Part shown: positions 39,793 to 48,802 of the stretch, piece after piece
How the letters are laid out: each line of letters begins with the position of its first letter
Position numbering within the stretch: position 1 is the stretch's first letter
Origin: Saprospiraceae bacterium
GTDB lineage: Bacteria; Bacteroidota; Bacteroidia; Chitinophagales; Saprospiraceae
DNA: 64,000 nucleotides
Direction of reading: 5' to 3'
Assembly (NCBI GenBank): GCA_016714765.1
Contig: JADKCF010000042.1
Coordinates: 1 to 64,000, forward strand
Notes under the pieces: generated by a model
Seen by the model: only the letters and a program-made list of their open reading frames with translations
The model's database searches: none
What the model was told of the DNA's origin: nothing
Position numbers and translations under genes: made by a program

Positions 39793-42285
39793 TTAGCTAC
39801 CTTGATTTCCGGTACCTGTATTCCCGCCACCCTGATTGTCCTGCCCCTGTTTGAGGTCAGTATTTTTGACTTTGGATTTACGTTCTTTAAAGTCCACATT
39901 ACCGAATTTATACCTAAAATTGAGCCCTACAGACCGAAATGGTATACTGAATGATGTTCTTTGCTCAAAAGCGTCCGTCTTGATATTGGAATTAAAAAAC
40001 TTGTCCGCATTAAAAGGTTCTATCAGAGTGAGTCCAATACTCGAATTTTTAAACTCTTTTCTGACACCCATCCCATAAATGGTGAAAGCTGGGTTGTCAC
40101 CTTGAATCGTACGCACCGGGGAGCGGAAAAAGCCGAAGAAATCAGCCTTGAAAGTACCTGAGATTTTGATTTCACCATTGAGAAACAGATTATATTCATA
40201 ACTGCTCCGCGAAGCATCCTGACCATTGACTATACCTTTAGCGTTGTAGGTGGCAAAGTTGCCCCCGGTCCGGAGGGTAACAAGGTTGACAGTTTTGCTT
40301 ATAAAGGTGTTGATCCCTATAGAGTTGTTATTGCCGATATTTTTGTAAGTATTGACTGAAAGTCCATTTTTGTCAATGGAAAGAATCTGCTCAATAATGC
40401 CATCTGTAAATTTGTAAAATAGTGATGAAAAGGTCGTAAACCCTTTAAATGTAAAGTTGTATGCCATCTCTACCTGATGTACTAATTCAGGATTCAAATA
40501 TGGATTCCCCTCAGTCCTGTTGGTAAAATCGCTGTTGTTGTTAAATGGATTGATAAACTGAAGACTAGGACGCTGAATACGCTGACTGTAAGCAATCTTC
40601 AGTGTTCTGAAATTTTTAAATGTACGGCTTAAAGCCAGGTTTGGCAATATATTATTATATCCAATCCCGCTGAAATTAAGAGAATCGAGTACATTAAATC
40701 TTCCGGCGATATTGGTTTTTTCATATCGTGTGCCAGCTATCAGGGAATACTTTTTGGCAATCAGGAAATTCATGGAGGCATAGCCAGCGTAAACATCCTG
40801 ATCATAGTTGAATGTCTCTTGTAGCGGGGTGTAGCCTGAAGGAAAAGTAAGTATCTGGGTGGTATAGTCACTGATGATATTTCTCAATACCGTTTTGGCT
40901 CCGGTCTCCAGTTTGATGGATTTGGAAAATGGATGCACATAATCTACCTGGAGAGTGGTTTCATGATTAATCCCGGCATTATAGACTTCATCGTTTCTAT
41001 TGAGCAATTCTATTTGGTGAACCTCCTTGACGAAAGCATCCTGATTGTTGTTTTGCTTCGAGTACTGGACACCGAAAGAGAGTTCCTGGCCTTCCCGCTT
41101 TTCAAACTTTTTGGTATAATCGGTATTCCAGTCAAAGCCGCCGAAAAAGTTATTTCCTGTATTGGTACGGGTAAAAATATCATTCAGTCCTGTCAGGGGG
41201 TCTGTAAGTTTTCCATCGGTTGACCCTTCCAGGTCAAAACCAAATCCTCTGAAAGTAAAAGAGCTATTAATACTGTTGTACCCATTGAAATCATAAAATG
41301 CGCTGAGTGAACCATTACCACCCAGTCGGGAAGTATTTTGTACGCCATCCCATGATATTACTCTGAGACCCGATGTTGTCTGATCTTCTCTGTATAAGGA
41401 AGACGTGCCGTCTGCTGGTGTAGAATAGAAAACTGCTGCTCCAGAGCTTAGGCCAAAGCGCCCTTTTCCTACATTCAGGTTGGTAAACAAACTATTTTGT
41501 CTGTTGCCTATCGAAGCATTGACACTTCCTGCCACACCTTCCACATTTTGTTTTTTGGTGATGATATTGATCAGTCCGGCGCTGCCTTCTGCATCGTATT
41601 TGGCGGATGGTGAGGTGATGACTTCCACCTTCTTTATCTGGTCTGCCGGAAACATTTTTAATGCATCTGCTACATTGCTCGAAAACATTCCAGATGGTTT
41701 GCCATTGATGAGGATTCTTACATTTTGTGAGCCTCTCAGTGATACATTGCCATTCAGGTCTACAGATAACATCGGTACTTTACGGAGGACATCAGTGGCG
41801 TCTCCTCCTGCTATAGACGCATCGTTTTCTGCGTTAAAGACAAGTTTGTCTGCTTTGTTTTCTACCAGCACTTTTTCTTCCTTAATGACAACAGCATCGA
41901 GCAGGTATGAAGCAGGCACAAGCATTATATTTCCTACATTGATATCCGGATTTTTGAGCGTCGTGGTCACTGCAGCCAACTTTTTTTCCTGGTATCCCAA
42001 AAATGAAATATACAAGTCATAAACACCATTCACTACATTTTCAAATTTAAACAATCCAGTTTCTTCGGTCAAAACACCATCTATCACTATGGAACTGTTT
42101 TTCTTTTTTAATGAAATGGTAGCAAAACCTATAACTTCGTTCGTGAGAGAATCTATGACTTTACCTTCTATTTTACCCTTGATAGTCGGACCTTTATTAC
42201 CACCTCCCATTGGAAATTGGGCTTGCATCTGGTTTGTGGATAAAAGCATGAAAGCGAAGAAAAGAATTTTGAACCAATGTATCAT
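39793..42285 (-). CDS. Outer-membrane beta-barrel receptor (TonB-dependent receptor-like, CarboxypepD_reg plus OMP barrel)
   Basis: Start ATG 42285 (MIHWFKILFFAFM) opens a normal signal peptide ending near QMQAQ; 830 residues. Domains: a carboxypeptidase-regulatory-like Ig fold at about residues 35-120 (GKVIDSLTNEVIGFATISL, FLGYQEKKL), a plug (about 130-230: LRKVPMLSVDLNGNVSLRG, VRILINGKPSG, IKKVEVITSPSAKYDAEG) and a barrel ending in VGLNFRYKFG. This is the OMP_b-brl_3 type found next to or within TonB-dependent receptor families; substrate unknown. A Gly/Gln/Asn-rich tail of about 20 residues follows the barrel. No SusD partner is adjacent, so it is not a typical SusCD pair. Confidence 0.83.
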   Translation of the reverse strand: MIHWFKILFFAFMLLSTNQMQAQFPMGGGNKGPTIKGKIEGKVIDSLTNEVIGFATISLKKKNSSIVIDGVLTEETGLFKFENVVNGVYDLYISFLGYQEKKLAAVTTTLKNPDINVGNIMLVPASYLLDAVVIKEEKVLVENKADKLVFNAENDASIAGGDATDVLRKVPMLSVDLNGNVSLRGSQNVRILINGKPSGMFSSNVADALKMFPADQIKKVEVITSPSAKYDAEGSAGLINIITKKQNVEGVAGSVNASIGNRQNSLFTNLNVGKGRFGLSSGAAVFYSTPADGTSSLYREDQTTSGLRVISWDGVQNTSRLGGNGSLSAFYDFNGYNSINSSFTFRGFGFDLEGSTDGKLTDPLTGLNDIFTRTNTGNNFFGGFDWNTDYTKKFEKREGQELSFGVQYSKQNNNQDAFVKEVHQIELLNRNDEVYNAGINHETTLQVDYVHPFSKSIKLETGAKTVLRNIISDYTTQILTFPSGYTPLQETFNYDQDVYAGYASMNFLIAKKYSLIAGTRYEKTNIAGRFNVLDSLNFSGIGYNNILPNLALSRTFKNFRTLKIAYSQRIQRPSLQFINPFNNNSDFTNRTEGNPYLNPELVHQVEMAYNFTFKGFTTFSSLFYKFTDGIIEQILSIDKNGLSVNTYKNIGNNNSIGINTFISKTVNLVTLRTGGNFATYNAKGIVNGQDASRSSYEYNLFLNGEIKISGTFKADFFGFFRSPVRTIQGDNPAFTIYGMGVRKEFKNSSIGLTLIEPFNADKFFNSNIKTDAFEQRTSFSIPFRSVGLNFRYKFGNVDFKERKSKVKNTDLKQGQDNQGGGNTGTGNQGS

Positions 42286-42435
42286 CTTGTGAAATTTGAC
42301 AATACAATGACAAAACTGAATCAAATGTTTAGTTTTTCATCAAAATTTAGATAAATCTTAGATTTTGGAAGATGAAAATATATGGAGGCCTGAATTTGTA
42401 TACCCAATTTGTTTAAATCACCTAGTGGCTCATAA

Positions 42436-42915
42436 CTACTGTATTTTTACAACATAATTGTAACTGACGGGATTGGGCCTGGTGGTCGGTGCAATTACAT
42501 CATTTACAAACGTATATCGAAAAGATGGCGCATCATCATTTGGCTCCATTTTATGACTTTCATCTATTGAGATGGCTGGCTGCAATATTTCATGCAAATG
42601 AAAATGTATCCTGATATTTTTATGAAAAGTGACCTTCAGATGTCTGGGTGTTTTAGGTACCGTAAATTTCAACATTTTAACAACTCTAACCGCTTCCTCA
42701 TTGCATAAGTCATCCAGTCCGCCGATGATTTTTGTCTCGATGACATCACCTTTGTGATTGATATCATACCTGATATGGACGTCACCTTCTATCTTGAGCT
42801 CCCTGGATTGTATGGGATACTGTAAGTTAGCGCTTACAAACGCACTAAGGGCTTTGTCGCCTCCTTTGTAATATGGTTGCCTGATAAAACTGTCTTCTTT
42901 CCTTTCTTTCTTCAC
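42436..42915 (-). CDS. TonB C-terminal-domain protein without a membrane anchor
   Basis: A 159-residue protein whose residues about 14-90 match the TonB C-terminal domain (YYKGGDKALSAFVSANLQYP, IEGDVHIRYDINHKGDVIE, CNEEAVRVVKMLKF). It has no N-terminal transmembrane helix or signal peptide, and the upstream gene ends only six bases before its ATG, leaving no room for one. About 65 residues of unknown character follow the domain. Normal energy transducers are anchored in the inner membrane and span the periplasm, so a role as a classical TonB is doubtful. It appears to form a two-gene operon with the sorbosone dehydrogenase-like gene. Confidence 0.65.
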   Translation of the reverse strand: MKKERKEDSFIRQPYYKGGDKALSAFVSANLQYPIQSRELKIEGDVHIRYDINHKGDVIETKIIGGLDDLCNEEAVRVVKMLKFTVPKTPRHLKVTFHKNIRIHFHLHEILQPAISIDESHKMEPNDDAPSFRYTFVNDVIAPTTRPNPVSYNYVVKIQ

Positions 42916-42921
42916 TAAGGA

Positions 42922-44088
42922 TCACTTTTTATAATAAACTCTATAGACCACATCGGCAAAATCATCAGAAATGAGCATGGACCCATCAGGTAACAACTCA
43001 AAATCCACTGGTCTGCCCCATACATCATCTGTCTTAGTATTGAGCCATCCGGTGATAAATGGTTTAGATTCTTTGACGGTTCCATCTTCATTGAGCGTAA
43101 CCACCATGATATCATATCCACTTTTTTTAGTGCGATTCCATGATCCGTGTCTGGCCACAAAAATCCTGTTGGAATATTCTGCGGGAAATTGCGAACCTGT
43201 ATAAAAAGTCATTCCCAAGGGTGCTGTATGTGGGCCCATTTTTGCGACAGGAGGTGTAAATTCATCACATTTACGTTTTTTGCCAAATTCAGGGTCTGCG
43301 ACATCTCCCTGGTGACAGTATGGGTATCCAAAGTGCATTTTATCTTTTGGTGCATAATTGAGTTCGCACTCCGGCACATCGTCACCCATCATATCGCGGC
43401 CATTGTCAGTAAAATATAAATGCCCTGTAACAGGATGCCATGCAAACCCCACCGTATTCCTGATACCTGAATGTACAATCTCTACCCCTGTACCATCATC
43501 ATTCATCCGAGTGAGAGAAGCGTATACAGGATCTTTAGATTCGCAAATGTTGCAAGGTGCTCCTACTGGTATATAGAGTTTGCCGTCCGGCCCAAAAGCA
43601 ATATACTTCCACCCATGATGGGTCTCAGTGGGATATTTGTCATAGACAACTATCGGAGTACCGGGATTATCTAGTCTGGATTCAATATTTTCGATTTTCA
43701 GAATTCGATTGACTTCAGCTATATACAGATGTCCGTTTTTCCACGCCACACCATTCGGCATATTGGCGCCTGTAAGGAGTGTATATTTTTTATCTGCCCT
43801 ATTGTCTCCATTTGTATCTTTAAGAGCATATACATTGCCGGCAGATCTAGTGCTGACATATAAGGTACCTTCCGGCGAATAACATAAAGAGCGCGCATTG
43901 ACCACACTGTCTGCAAATACCGATATAACAAAACCTTCAGGCAGGATGAGGCTATCCAGTGGCAATTTGCCTTTATAATCGGTGCCAAAAGTGCTGATTG
44001 GTGGATTGACACCAAATTTATACTTAGCAACCACAAAAATGATAGCCAGTACAGCTATGATAGCAACTAGGATTTTAATGTATTTCAT
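42922..44088 (-). CDS. PQQ-dependent sugar (sorbosone) dehydrogenase-like beta-propeller protein
   Basis: Start ATG 44088 (MKYIKILVAIIAVL) is supported by a promoter ending at 44107, which the alternative ATG 44109 would overlap. The protein has 388 residues with an N-terminal signal anchor (about 4-22), then a six-bladed propeller: PEGTLYVSTRSAGNVYAL, NGVAWKNGHLYIAEVNRI, FGPDGKLYIPVGAPCNIC, GIRNTVGFAWHPVTGHLYF and HGSWNRTKKSGYDI. These are landmarks of the sorbosone/glucose dehydrogenase family, in which PQQ and Ca2+ bind. No PQQ synthesis genes are visible here. A periplasmic location is inferred; the substrate is unknown. Confidence 0.85.
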   Translation of the reverse strand: MKYIKILVAIIAVLAIIFVVAKYKFGVNPPISTFGTDYKGKLPLDSLILPEGFVISVFADSVVNARSLCYSPEGTLYVSTRSAGNVYALKDTNGDNRADKKYTLLTGANMPNGVAWKNGHLYIAEVNRILKIENIESRLDNPGTPIVVYDKYPTETHHGWKYIAFGPDGKLYIPVGAPCNICESKDPVYASLTRMNDDGTGVEIVHSGIRNTVGFAWHPVTGHLYFTDNGRDMMGDDVPECELNYAPKDKMHFGYPYCHQGDVADPEFGKKRKCDEFTPPVAKMGPHTAPLGMTFYTGSQFPAEYSNRIFVARHGSWNRTKKSGYDIMVVTLNEDGTVKESKPFITGWLNTKTDDVWGRPVDFELLPDGSMLISDDFADVVYRVYYKK

Positions 44089-44106
44089 GGGAAACGATTT
44101 ATTGGT

Positions 44107-44136
44107 CAAATATAGAAGGATTTTTTGTCAAAACAA
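44107..44136 (-). promoter_or_regulatory. Bacteroidota-type promoter of the sorbosone dehydrogenase operon
   Basis: Minus strand: TTG (44136-44134), 19-base spacer, TATATTTG (44114-44107), an exact TAnnTTTG. The predicted start near 44102 gives a leader of about 14 bases to ATG 44088. In the gene-free stretch 44089-44401 I see no other element. Confidence 0.5.
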
Positions 44137-44401
44137 ACTTAGGTTATCCAGGAAATAACTTTTTTATACATCTTATCATTCTCCTTCATCTTTCAAACGT
44201 ATACACTTAGCTTCTTCATTGTTTATCAATTACTACATGATAATATGTCGTATCACCTTCAGAAAAGAAAACCCTACGATTAGGCTTGTCTTGTAATTCG
44301 AAATTTCCATTTACAGTAAATTTGCACTCCCCAAACTTAAAAAATGGTTGTACAAGATTATGATTGTACTCAATTATTCGGTTACTTTTGCAAGCAAGCT
44401 T

Positions 44402-45130
44402 CTACTTCATCAGCCTGTCCATCACTTCCTGCTTTTTACTTCGGGCGACAGGAACGTGTATATCACCATGTAGCACGATTTCCATACCTTCAGTCCTTAT
44501 GATTTTTTGGATATGGATATCATGGATCAGCCAAGAGGTGTGAGGGCGGAAAAACCCTGGATTATTCAGCAGTTCTTCAATGTCTCTGAGTGTCCTGGAG
44601 AGCAGATATGGTTTTTCTTTGTCCATGATATAAACTTTACAATAACTACCTTCAGCCTCACAGCAGGTAATGTCTTTGACTTGCACAAAAATGATCTCGT
44701 TTCCTATTGGAAGCAATATTTTTTCGGGTACATTTGTTTGACTAAGATATTGAAGATGTTCGATTTTAGGTTGTTGCAGCTTTGGTGCGGATTTTTTGAC
44801 AGCAGCTATTAGTTCATCTTTATCAATGGGCTTGAGAAGATAATCGACCGCATTAAACTTAAATGCCTGAATGGCATACTGGTCGTAGGCAGTTGTAAAT
44901 ATAATCCTGGACGAAACATCACCTATTTGCTGCAGCAACTCAAATCCATTCATTTGTGGCATTTCTATATCCATAAAAATGATGTCTGGCTGTTGTTTTT
45001 TCAGGTATTCCAGAGCTTGAACAGAATGATTAAAAACTGCTGCGATTTCGACCTCAGGACAGTATTTTGACGTCAGGATGCTGACCACATCGGTACAATA
45101 AACTTCATCATCTATGATTACTGCTGTCAT
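44402..45130 (-). CDS. LytTR-type response regulator
   Basis: Cytoplasmic transcription regulator of 242 residues. The receiver domain (1-120) has the acidic pair DDE at 7-9, the phospho-acceptor Asp54 in IIFMDIEMPQMNGFE, Thr in IIFTTAYD and Lys in YLLKPID. The LytTR DNA-binding domain covers about 138-240 (EAEGSYCKVYIMDKEKP, SRTLRDIEELL, FFRPHTSWLI, VPVARSKKQEVMDRL). It starts nine bases after the sensor kinase gene stop, a standard LytS/LytR-type pair. Likely targets are nearby envelope genes or its own operon, but no LytTR site was identified. Confidence 0.93.
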   Translation of the reverse strand: MTAVIIDDEVYCTDVVSILTSKYCPEVEIAAVFNHSVQALEYLKKQQPDIIFMDIEMPQMNGFELLQQIGDVSSRIIFTTAYDQYAIQAFKFNAVDYLLKPIDKDELIAAVKKSAPKLQQPKIEHLQYLSQTNVPEKILLPIGNEIIFVQVKDITCCEAEGSYCKVYIMDKEKPYLLSRTLRDIEELLNNPGFFRPHTSWLIHDIHIQKIIRTEGMEIVLHGDIHVPVARSKKQEVMDRLMK

Positions 45131-45139
45131 GTTATTTTC

Positions 45140-48100
45140 TTATGATTGATTAAGGATTATTTTTACTTTGGTTCCTGCAGGGCTTTTTTGTTCATCGTAA
45201 AGATCTTCGATTATGATTTCTGATTTTGTTCCCTGCATTTTCTGCATCAGTTTCAGTCTCTCTTCAGTCAACGCCATGCCGTGAGATTTATGATGGTCTC
45301 CCGTTTTACTTTTGAGAAATCTGGATTTTTCACGACCGATGCCGTTATCTTTTATTTCTATTATGGTAGTATTTTCAAAACTGTGTACAAAAATATCTAG
45401 TTTTTTAACCCCCCAGTCTGCTGGAGCTTGCATAAGCCCATGCCATATAGCATTTTCTACGTATGGCTGCAGCAAAAGTGGTGGGATCTGTATTTGATCA
45501 GGGAAAACATGCTCATCTACAGTTATTTTCCATTCAAAACTGTCCTGAAACCTCATAGATTCCATATTGATATATAATTTGAGCGCTTCCAGTTCTCTTT
45601 CGAGTGTAATAAAGTCTTCCTTACTGGCATCCAGTATTATTCTGATGAGTCTGGAAAACTTTGTGAGATATTGTGATGCCGCTTCTGTTTCATTGACAAG
45701 TATAAAACGATTGATAGAGTTGAGACAATTGAAAATAAAGTGAGGATTCATCTGAGCACGCAAAGCCGTCATTTCTATTTTGGTAATTCGCTGTCTTAGT
45801 ATATTTTTTTCTGCTTCTTCCTTACGAATGCCCGAAACTCTCTTTTTGTATGCCCAATATACAAAAGCCACCGTCAAAGCTCCTGTGAGTGTATAAAACC
45901 AGGAGGTTTTCCACCATGGTGGTGCAATCATAACCTGAAGCGAAAATATTTTGTCCTGATCATATTTTTGTCTGACGTTTATCCTGTAGTCACCGGGAGC
46001 CATACTGTACATACTGATGGACAAATCTTCCATACTTTGCCAAGGGAGATCATTGATGCTATATAGCAGATCCGGTTTCCTAAAGGACTCCTGGTCCAGA
46101 TATCCGAATGTAAAAGTGAGGTAGTTCTGAAGATAATTCAGTTTAAAAACAGTATCAACAGGAATACTTTTGCCAAAAAGACTGGCATCTTTAAGATAGA
46201 TTTTTCCATCTGATTTATGGGGATGTATGATGGATTTGTCCATGCTGATGATATGGTCGGGATAAAGATTTTGGGAGATATTGCCATGATGATCAGCAAA
46301 AATCCTGTAATTAAAGAACCTGGCATCTTTTTCATCATCAAAAGTATAAAATCTTTCATTTTTGTAGTCGAAACCCATCAGACCTGCCTCGGTCGTAAAC
46401 CAAAAAAAACCATCTGAACCCACATAGCCATATCTCACCGCATCAGTGATTATCCCATCAAAAGTTGTGTAAAGCTTTGCTTTCATAGTCCTACTGTCTA
46501 TATACATCAGTCCCTTTGCAGGCATCAATAAAAAAACATTGCCTTTGTCATCACCGGTGATATCATGGATGAAGCCTTTTTTAGTTGTGCCAACGCCGAT
46601 CAGTGGGTAGTTTTTTGTGCTATCAAAGGCAGGGTCTATGATGTATAAACCGCTTTTTTCTGTTGCAAGCCAAAGCTTGTCAGTCCACTGGTCATAATAC
46701 AAAGCACTGAAAGAAGTTCCTTTTATGTTGGTTTCAGAATATTCTATCGTTTCACTTCCTTTTCTGATGATCCAGATGCCTGTATTGCGCTCCCTGACAT
46801 AAATATTTCCGGATTTATCTTCCACAAAATTTCTGAACTCTAGCTCAGTCTCTAAAGCCACTGGTCGGGAATAATTCAGTGCTATCGCTTTATTAGCTCC
46901 TTCGTCCCACCTGTAAATGGACGAGCTGGTAGAAAAATACTGCTGCTTATCTGAAGCACAAAAATACAACTGCAGGGGACCAAGTTGTTGAGCATCTCCC
47001 TTACCGGTAATGATGCTGCAAGAATTTGAATCGCATGAAGCTATGTATCCTTTCTCCCAGTCACCTGCCAGTATTTTTCCTTTTTGGGTGACATAACTAT
47101 GATTATTCGCAAAACCCACCGGCAAATGAATCTTTTCATGGTTTATATAAGACCTTGATTGGATACAATGTAAAAACGGGCTCAACTCTGTTTTCAAAAA
47201 ATACAAGTGACTGCCATAAATGTTAAAGCTGACAAAGTAACCCTTACCCTGCGAAAATTCGCCTCCTTTCATGTCAAATTTTGAAAACTGCCTGGTCTTA
47301 ATATCGTACAGAAATATCCGGTCACTACGCAGCATCATCATGGTATCCTGACTGAAGACTTTTATATCGAGCATTTGGTCAGGAATATCTTTTGGAACCG
47401 GAGGACATGTATGGTGCTTCCAGGTACTGCTTGCAGGATGATAGGTATAATAACACTGATCGTACGTGCCTATCCAAAGGGTTCCATGTTTATCCGTTTC
47501 ATGAATGTAAAATGCAAAATAATCATCCAGATTAGCATTAGGATGATAACTATAAGTCATGGAAGGAGTATGTACGGAAAAAAGTCCATACACTGTCATT
47601 AACCAAAGTTCTGTGTCTGATTTCCTGGTGACACTTTGGGTAATACTATTCCTTTTTTCCACATCGATGATTCCAGATTTTTTTGCAAAATCATACCAAC
47701 CACTCTTTTTAAATAGTTTTGTTTCAGGATTAAAAATGAGGACGTCGTAATATCCTCCTATCCATATGTTGCCAGTTTGGTCTTCTGCCATTTGGGTATA
47801 GCTGAGTCCCAAAACAGGCATGACAGTGGAGTCGGGAAAAAAATTGGTAAAAGTTTGCTTCTGGCGATCCACTAATGTTAACCCTTCATCAGTGTTTACC
47901 CATAACCTCCCCTTGCTATCTTCGAGCATTCCGTTGCAACTATTGCTGGCAATTGTCTTTGGGTCATCCGGTCTGTGCTTGAAGGTGGAAAAGGAATTGC
48001 CGTCGTACCTGTTGAGCCCTTTGTCACTGGTGATCCATACAAAACCCTCTTTATCTTTTAGTATTCGCCTGCAATTGGAAGAACTCAAACCGTCTTTGAC

Positions 48101-48205
48101 AGAATAAGAGTTGATTTGATATGATGATTGCGCTCTAAGCAGCTCCTGTGTCCATATCAGTACAGTAAACAATAAAATCCAGTATTTCGGAGTATGATCA
48201 ATCAT
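45140..48205 (-). CDS. Reg_prop sensor histidine kinase (LytS/YehU-type kinase domain)
   Basis: A 1,021-residue sensor kinase. The signal peptide (about 1-25) is followed by a periplasmic two-component-regulator propeller: repeats such as DKEGFVWITSDKGLNRYDG, DSKGRLWVNTDEGLTLVD and DQTGNIWIGGYYDVLIFN over about residues 30-690, then a Y_Y_Y-like domain (about 700-760). One transmembrane helix (about 765-785) leads to a His_kinase domain with His822 in MNPHFIFNCLNSIN, N-box VENAIWHG and G-box DNGIGREKS. Such sensors in Bacteroidota often detect glycans or wall-derived signals; the ligand here is unknown. It is co-transcribed with the LytTR gene. Confidence 0.92.
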   Translation of the reverse strand: MIDHTPKYWILLFTVLIWTQELLRAQSSYQINSYSVKDGLSSSNCRRILKDKEGFVWITSDKGLNRYDGNSFSTFKHRPDDPKTIASNSCNGMLEDSKGRLWVNTDEGLTLVDRQKQTFTNFFPDSTVMPVLGLSYTQMAEDQTGNIWIGGYYDVLIFNPETKLFKKSGWYDFAKKSGIIDVEKRNSITQSVTRKSDTELWLMTVYGLFSVHTPSMTYSYHPNANLDDYFAFYIHETDKHGTLWIGTYDQCYYTYHPASSTWKHHTCPPVPKDIPDQMLDIKVFSQDTMMMLRSDRIFLYDIKTRQFSKFDMKGGEFSQGKGYFVSFNIYGSHLYFLKTELSPFLHCIQSRSYINHEKIHLPVGFANNHSYVTQKGKILAGDWEKGYIASCDSNSCSIITGKGDAQQLGPLQLYFCASDKQQYFSTSSSIYRWDEGANKAIALNYSRPVALETELEFRNFVEDKSGNIYVRERNTGIWIIRKGSETIEYSETNIKGTSFSALYYDQWTDKLWLATEKSGLYIIDPAFDSTKNYPLIGVGTTKKGFIHDITGDDKGNVFLLMPAKGLMYIDSRTMKAKLYTTFDGIITDAVRYGYVGSDGFFWFTTEAGLMGFDYKNERFYTFDDEKDARFFNYRIFADHHGNISQNLYPDHIISMDKSIIHPHKSDGKIYLKDASLFGKSIPVDTVFKLNYLQNYLTFTFGYLDQESFRKPDLLYSINDLPWQSMEDLSISMYSMAPGDYRINVRQKYDQDKIFSLQVMIAPPWWKTSWFYTLTGALTVAFVYWAYKKRVSGIRKEEAEKNILRQRITKIEMTALRAQMNPHFIFNCLNSINRFILVNETEAASQYLTKFSRLIRIILDASKEDFITLERELEALKLYINMESMRFQDSFEWKITVDEHVFPDQIQIPPLLLQPYVENAIWHGLMQAPADWGVKKLDIFVHSFENTTIIEIKDNGIGREKSRFLKSKTGDHHKSHGMALTEERLKLMQKMQGTKSEIIIEDLYDEQKSPAGTKVKIILNQS

Positions 48206-48280
48206 ACAGTATTAAGTGACTATCCATTAAACTAAGGTGTAAAGTACAATTTTTTTTCATACAAAATCTCATCAGTATAT

Positions 48281-48736
48281 TTATCGGAATCTAGTCACAC
48301 CCAGTTTTATCATATATCCGGATAAAAGTAATAAGACCATATCTGAAATGAGGCTACCGAGACTAAAAATATAAGATTTGTCCGGCTCGTTTTCCTTAAA
48401 TACAATTGATACCTTTTCGTTTAATTCAAAATTTAACCATGGTAATAAGATAGAGGATTTAGAAAATGCATCCAATGAATCCAAACTACCGACAGATACC
48501 GGAAACCGATACACCGGTCGTCTGGATCTTGCTTTTTTGCCGTGTTTTGATGTGTTTTCTTCAAAAACAGTTATACTGGATCCTCTGCCTCTAAAACCTA
48601 TTACACGACCTTCTGCATTCTGGCCCGAAAGTCGGTATTGAATAGTTTCCAATACAGGCTTACCTATGATGTAGATTAATATACATCCCCCAAAAATCAA
48701 CATTATTCTAAATATTAAAACCGTTATACTGTTCAT
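48281..48736 (-). CDS. Small two-helix membrane protein, DUF3592-like
   Basis: A 151-residue protein with a hydrophobic helix at about 5-27, a soluble beta-rich segment (AEGRVIGFRGRGSS..., RRPVYRFPVSVGSLD, FELNEKVSIVFKENEPDKSYI) and a C-terminal helix at about 125-145. The layout resembles DUF3592 membrane proteins, but similarity by eye is weak. The promoter lies five bases upstream of ATG 48736, so the mRNA may be leaderless, or translation may begin at Met12. Confidence 0.6.
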   Translation of the reverse strand: MNSITVLIFRIMLIFGGCILIYIIGKPVLETIQYRLSGQNAEGRVIGFRGRGSSITVFEENTSKHGKKARSRRPVYRFPVSVGSLDSLDAFSKSSILLPWLNFELNEKVSIVFKENEPDKSYIFSLGSLISDMVLLLLSGYMIKLGVTRFR

Positions 48737-48740
48737 TTTT

Positions 48741-48771
48741 CAAAATTATACATTTCGTCATTGCTTTCCAA
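48741..48771 (-). promoter_or_regulatory. Bacteroidota-type promoter abutting the DUF3592-like gene
   Basis: Minus strand: TTG (48771-48769), 20-base spacer, TAATTTTG (48748-48741), an exact TAnnTTTG. The expected start point, 4-7 bases downstream, coincides with ATG 48736. Confidence 0.5.
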
Positions 48772-48802
48772 TGTCGGAAAATTAAAAATTTTCATTTTAA
48801 GC

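Noticed and set aside
41480..42022. Plus-strand open frame of 180 codons
   Set aside because: It is antisense to the plug region of the outer-membrane receptor.
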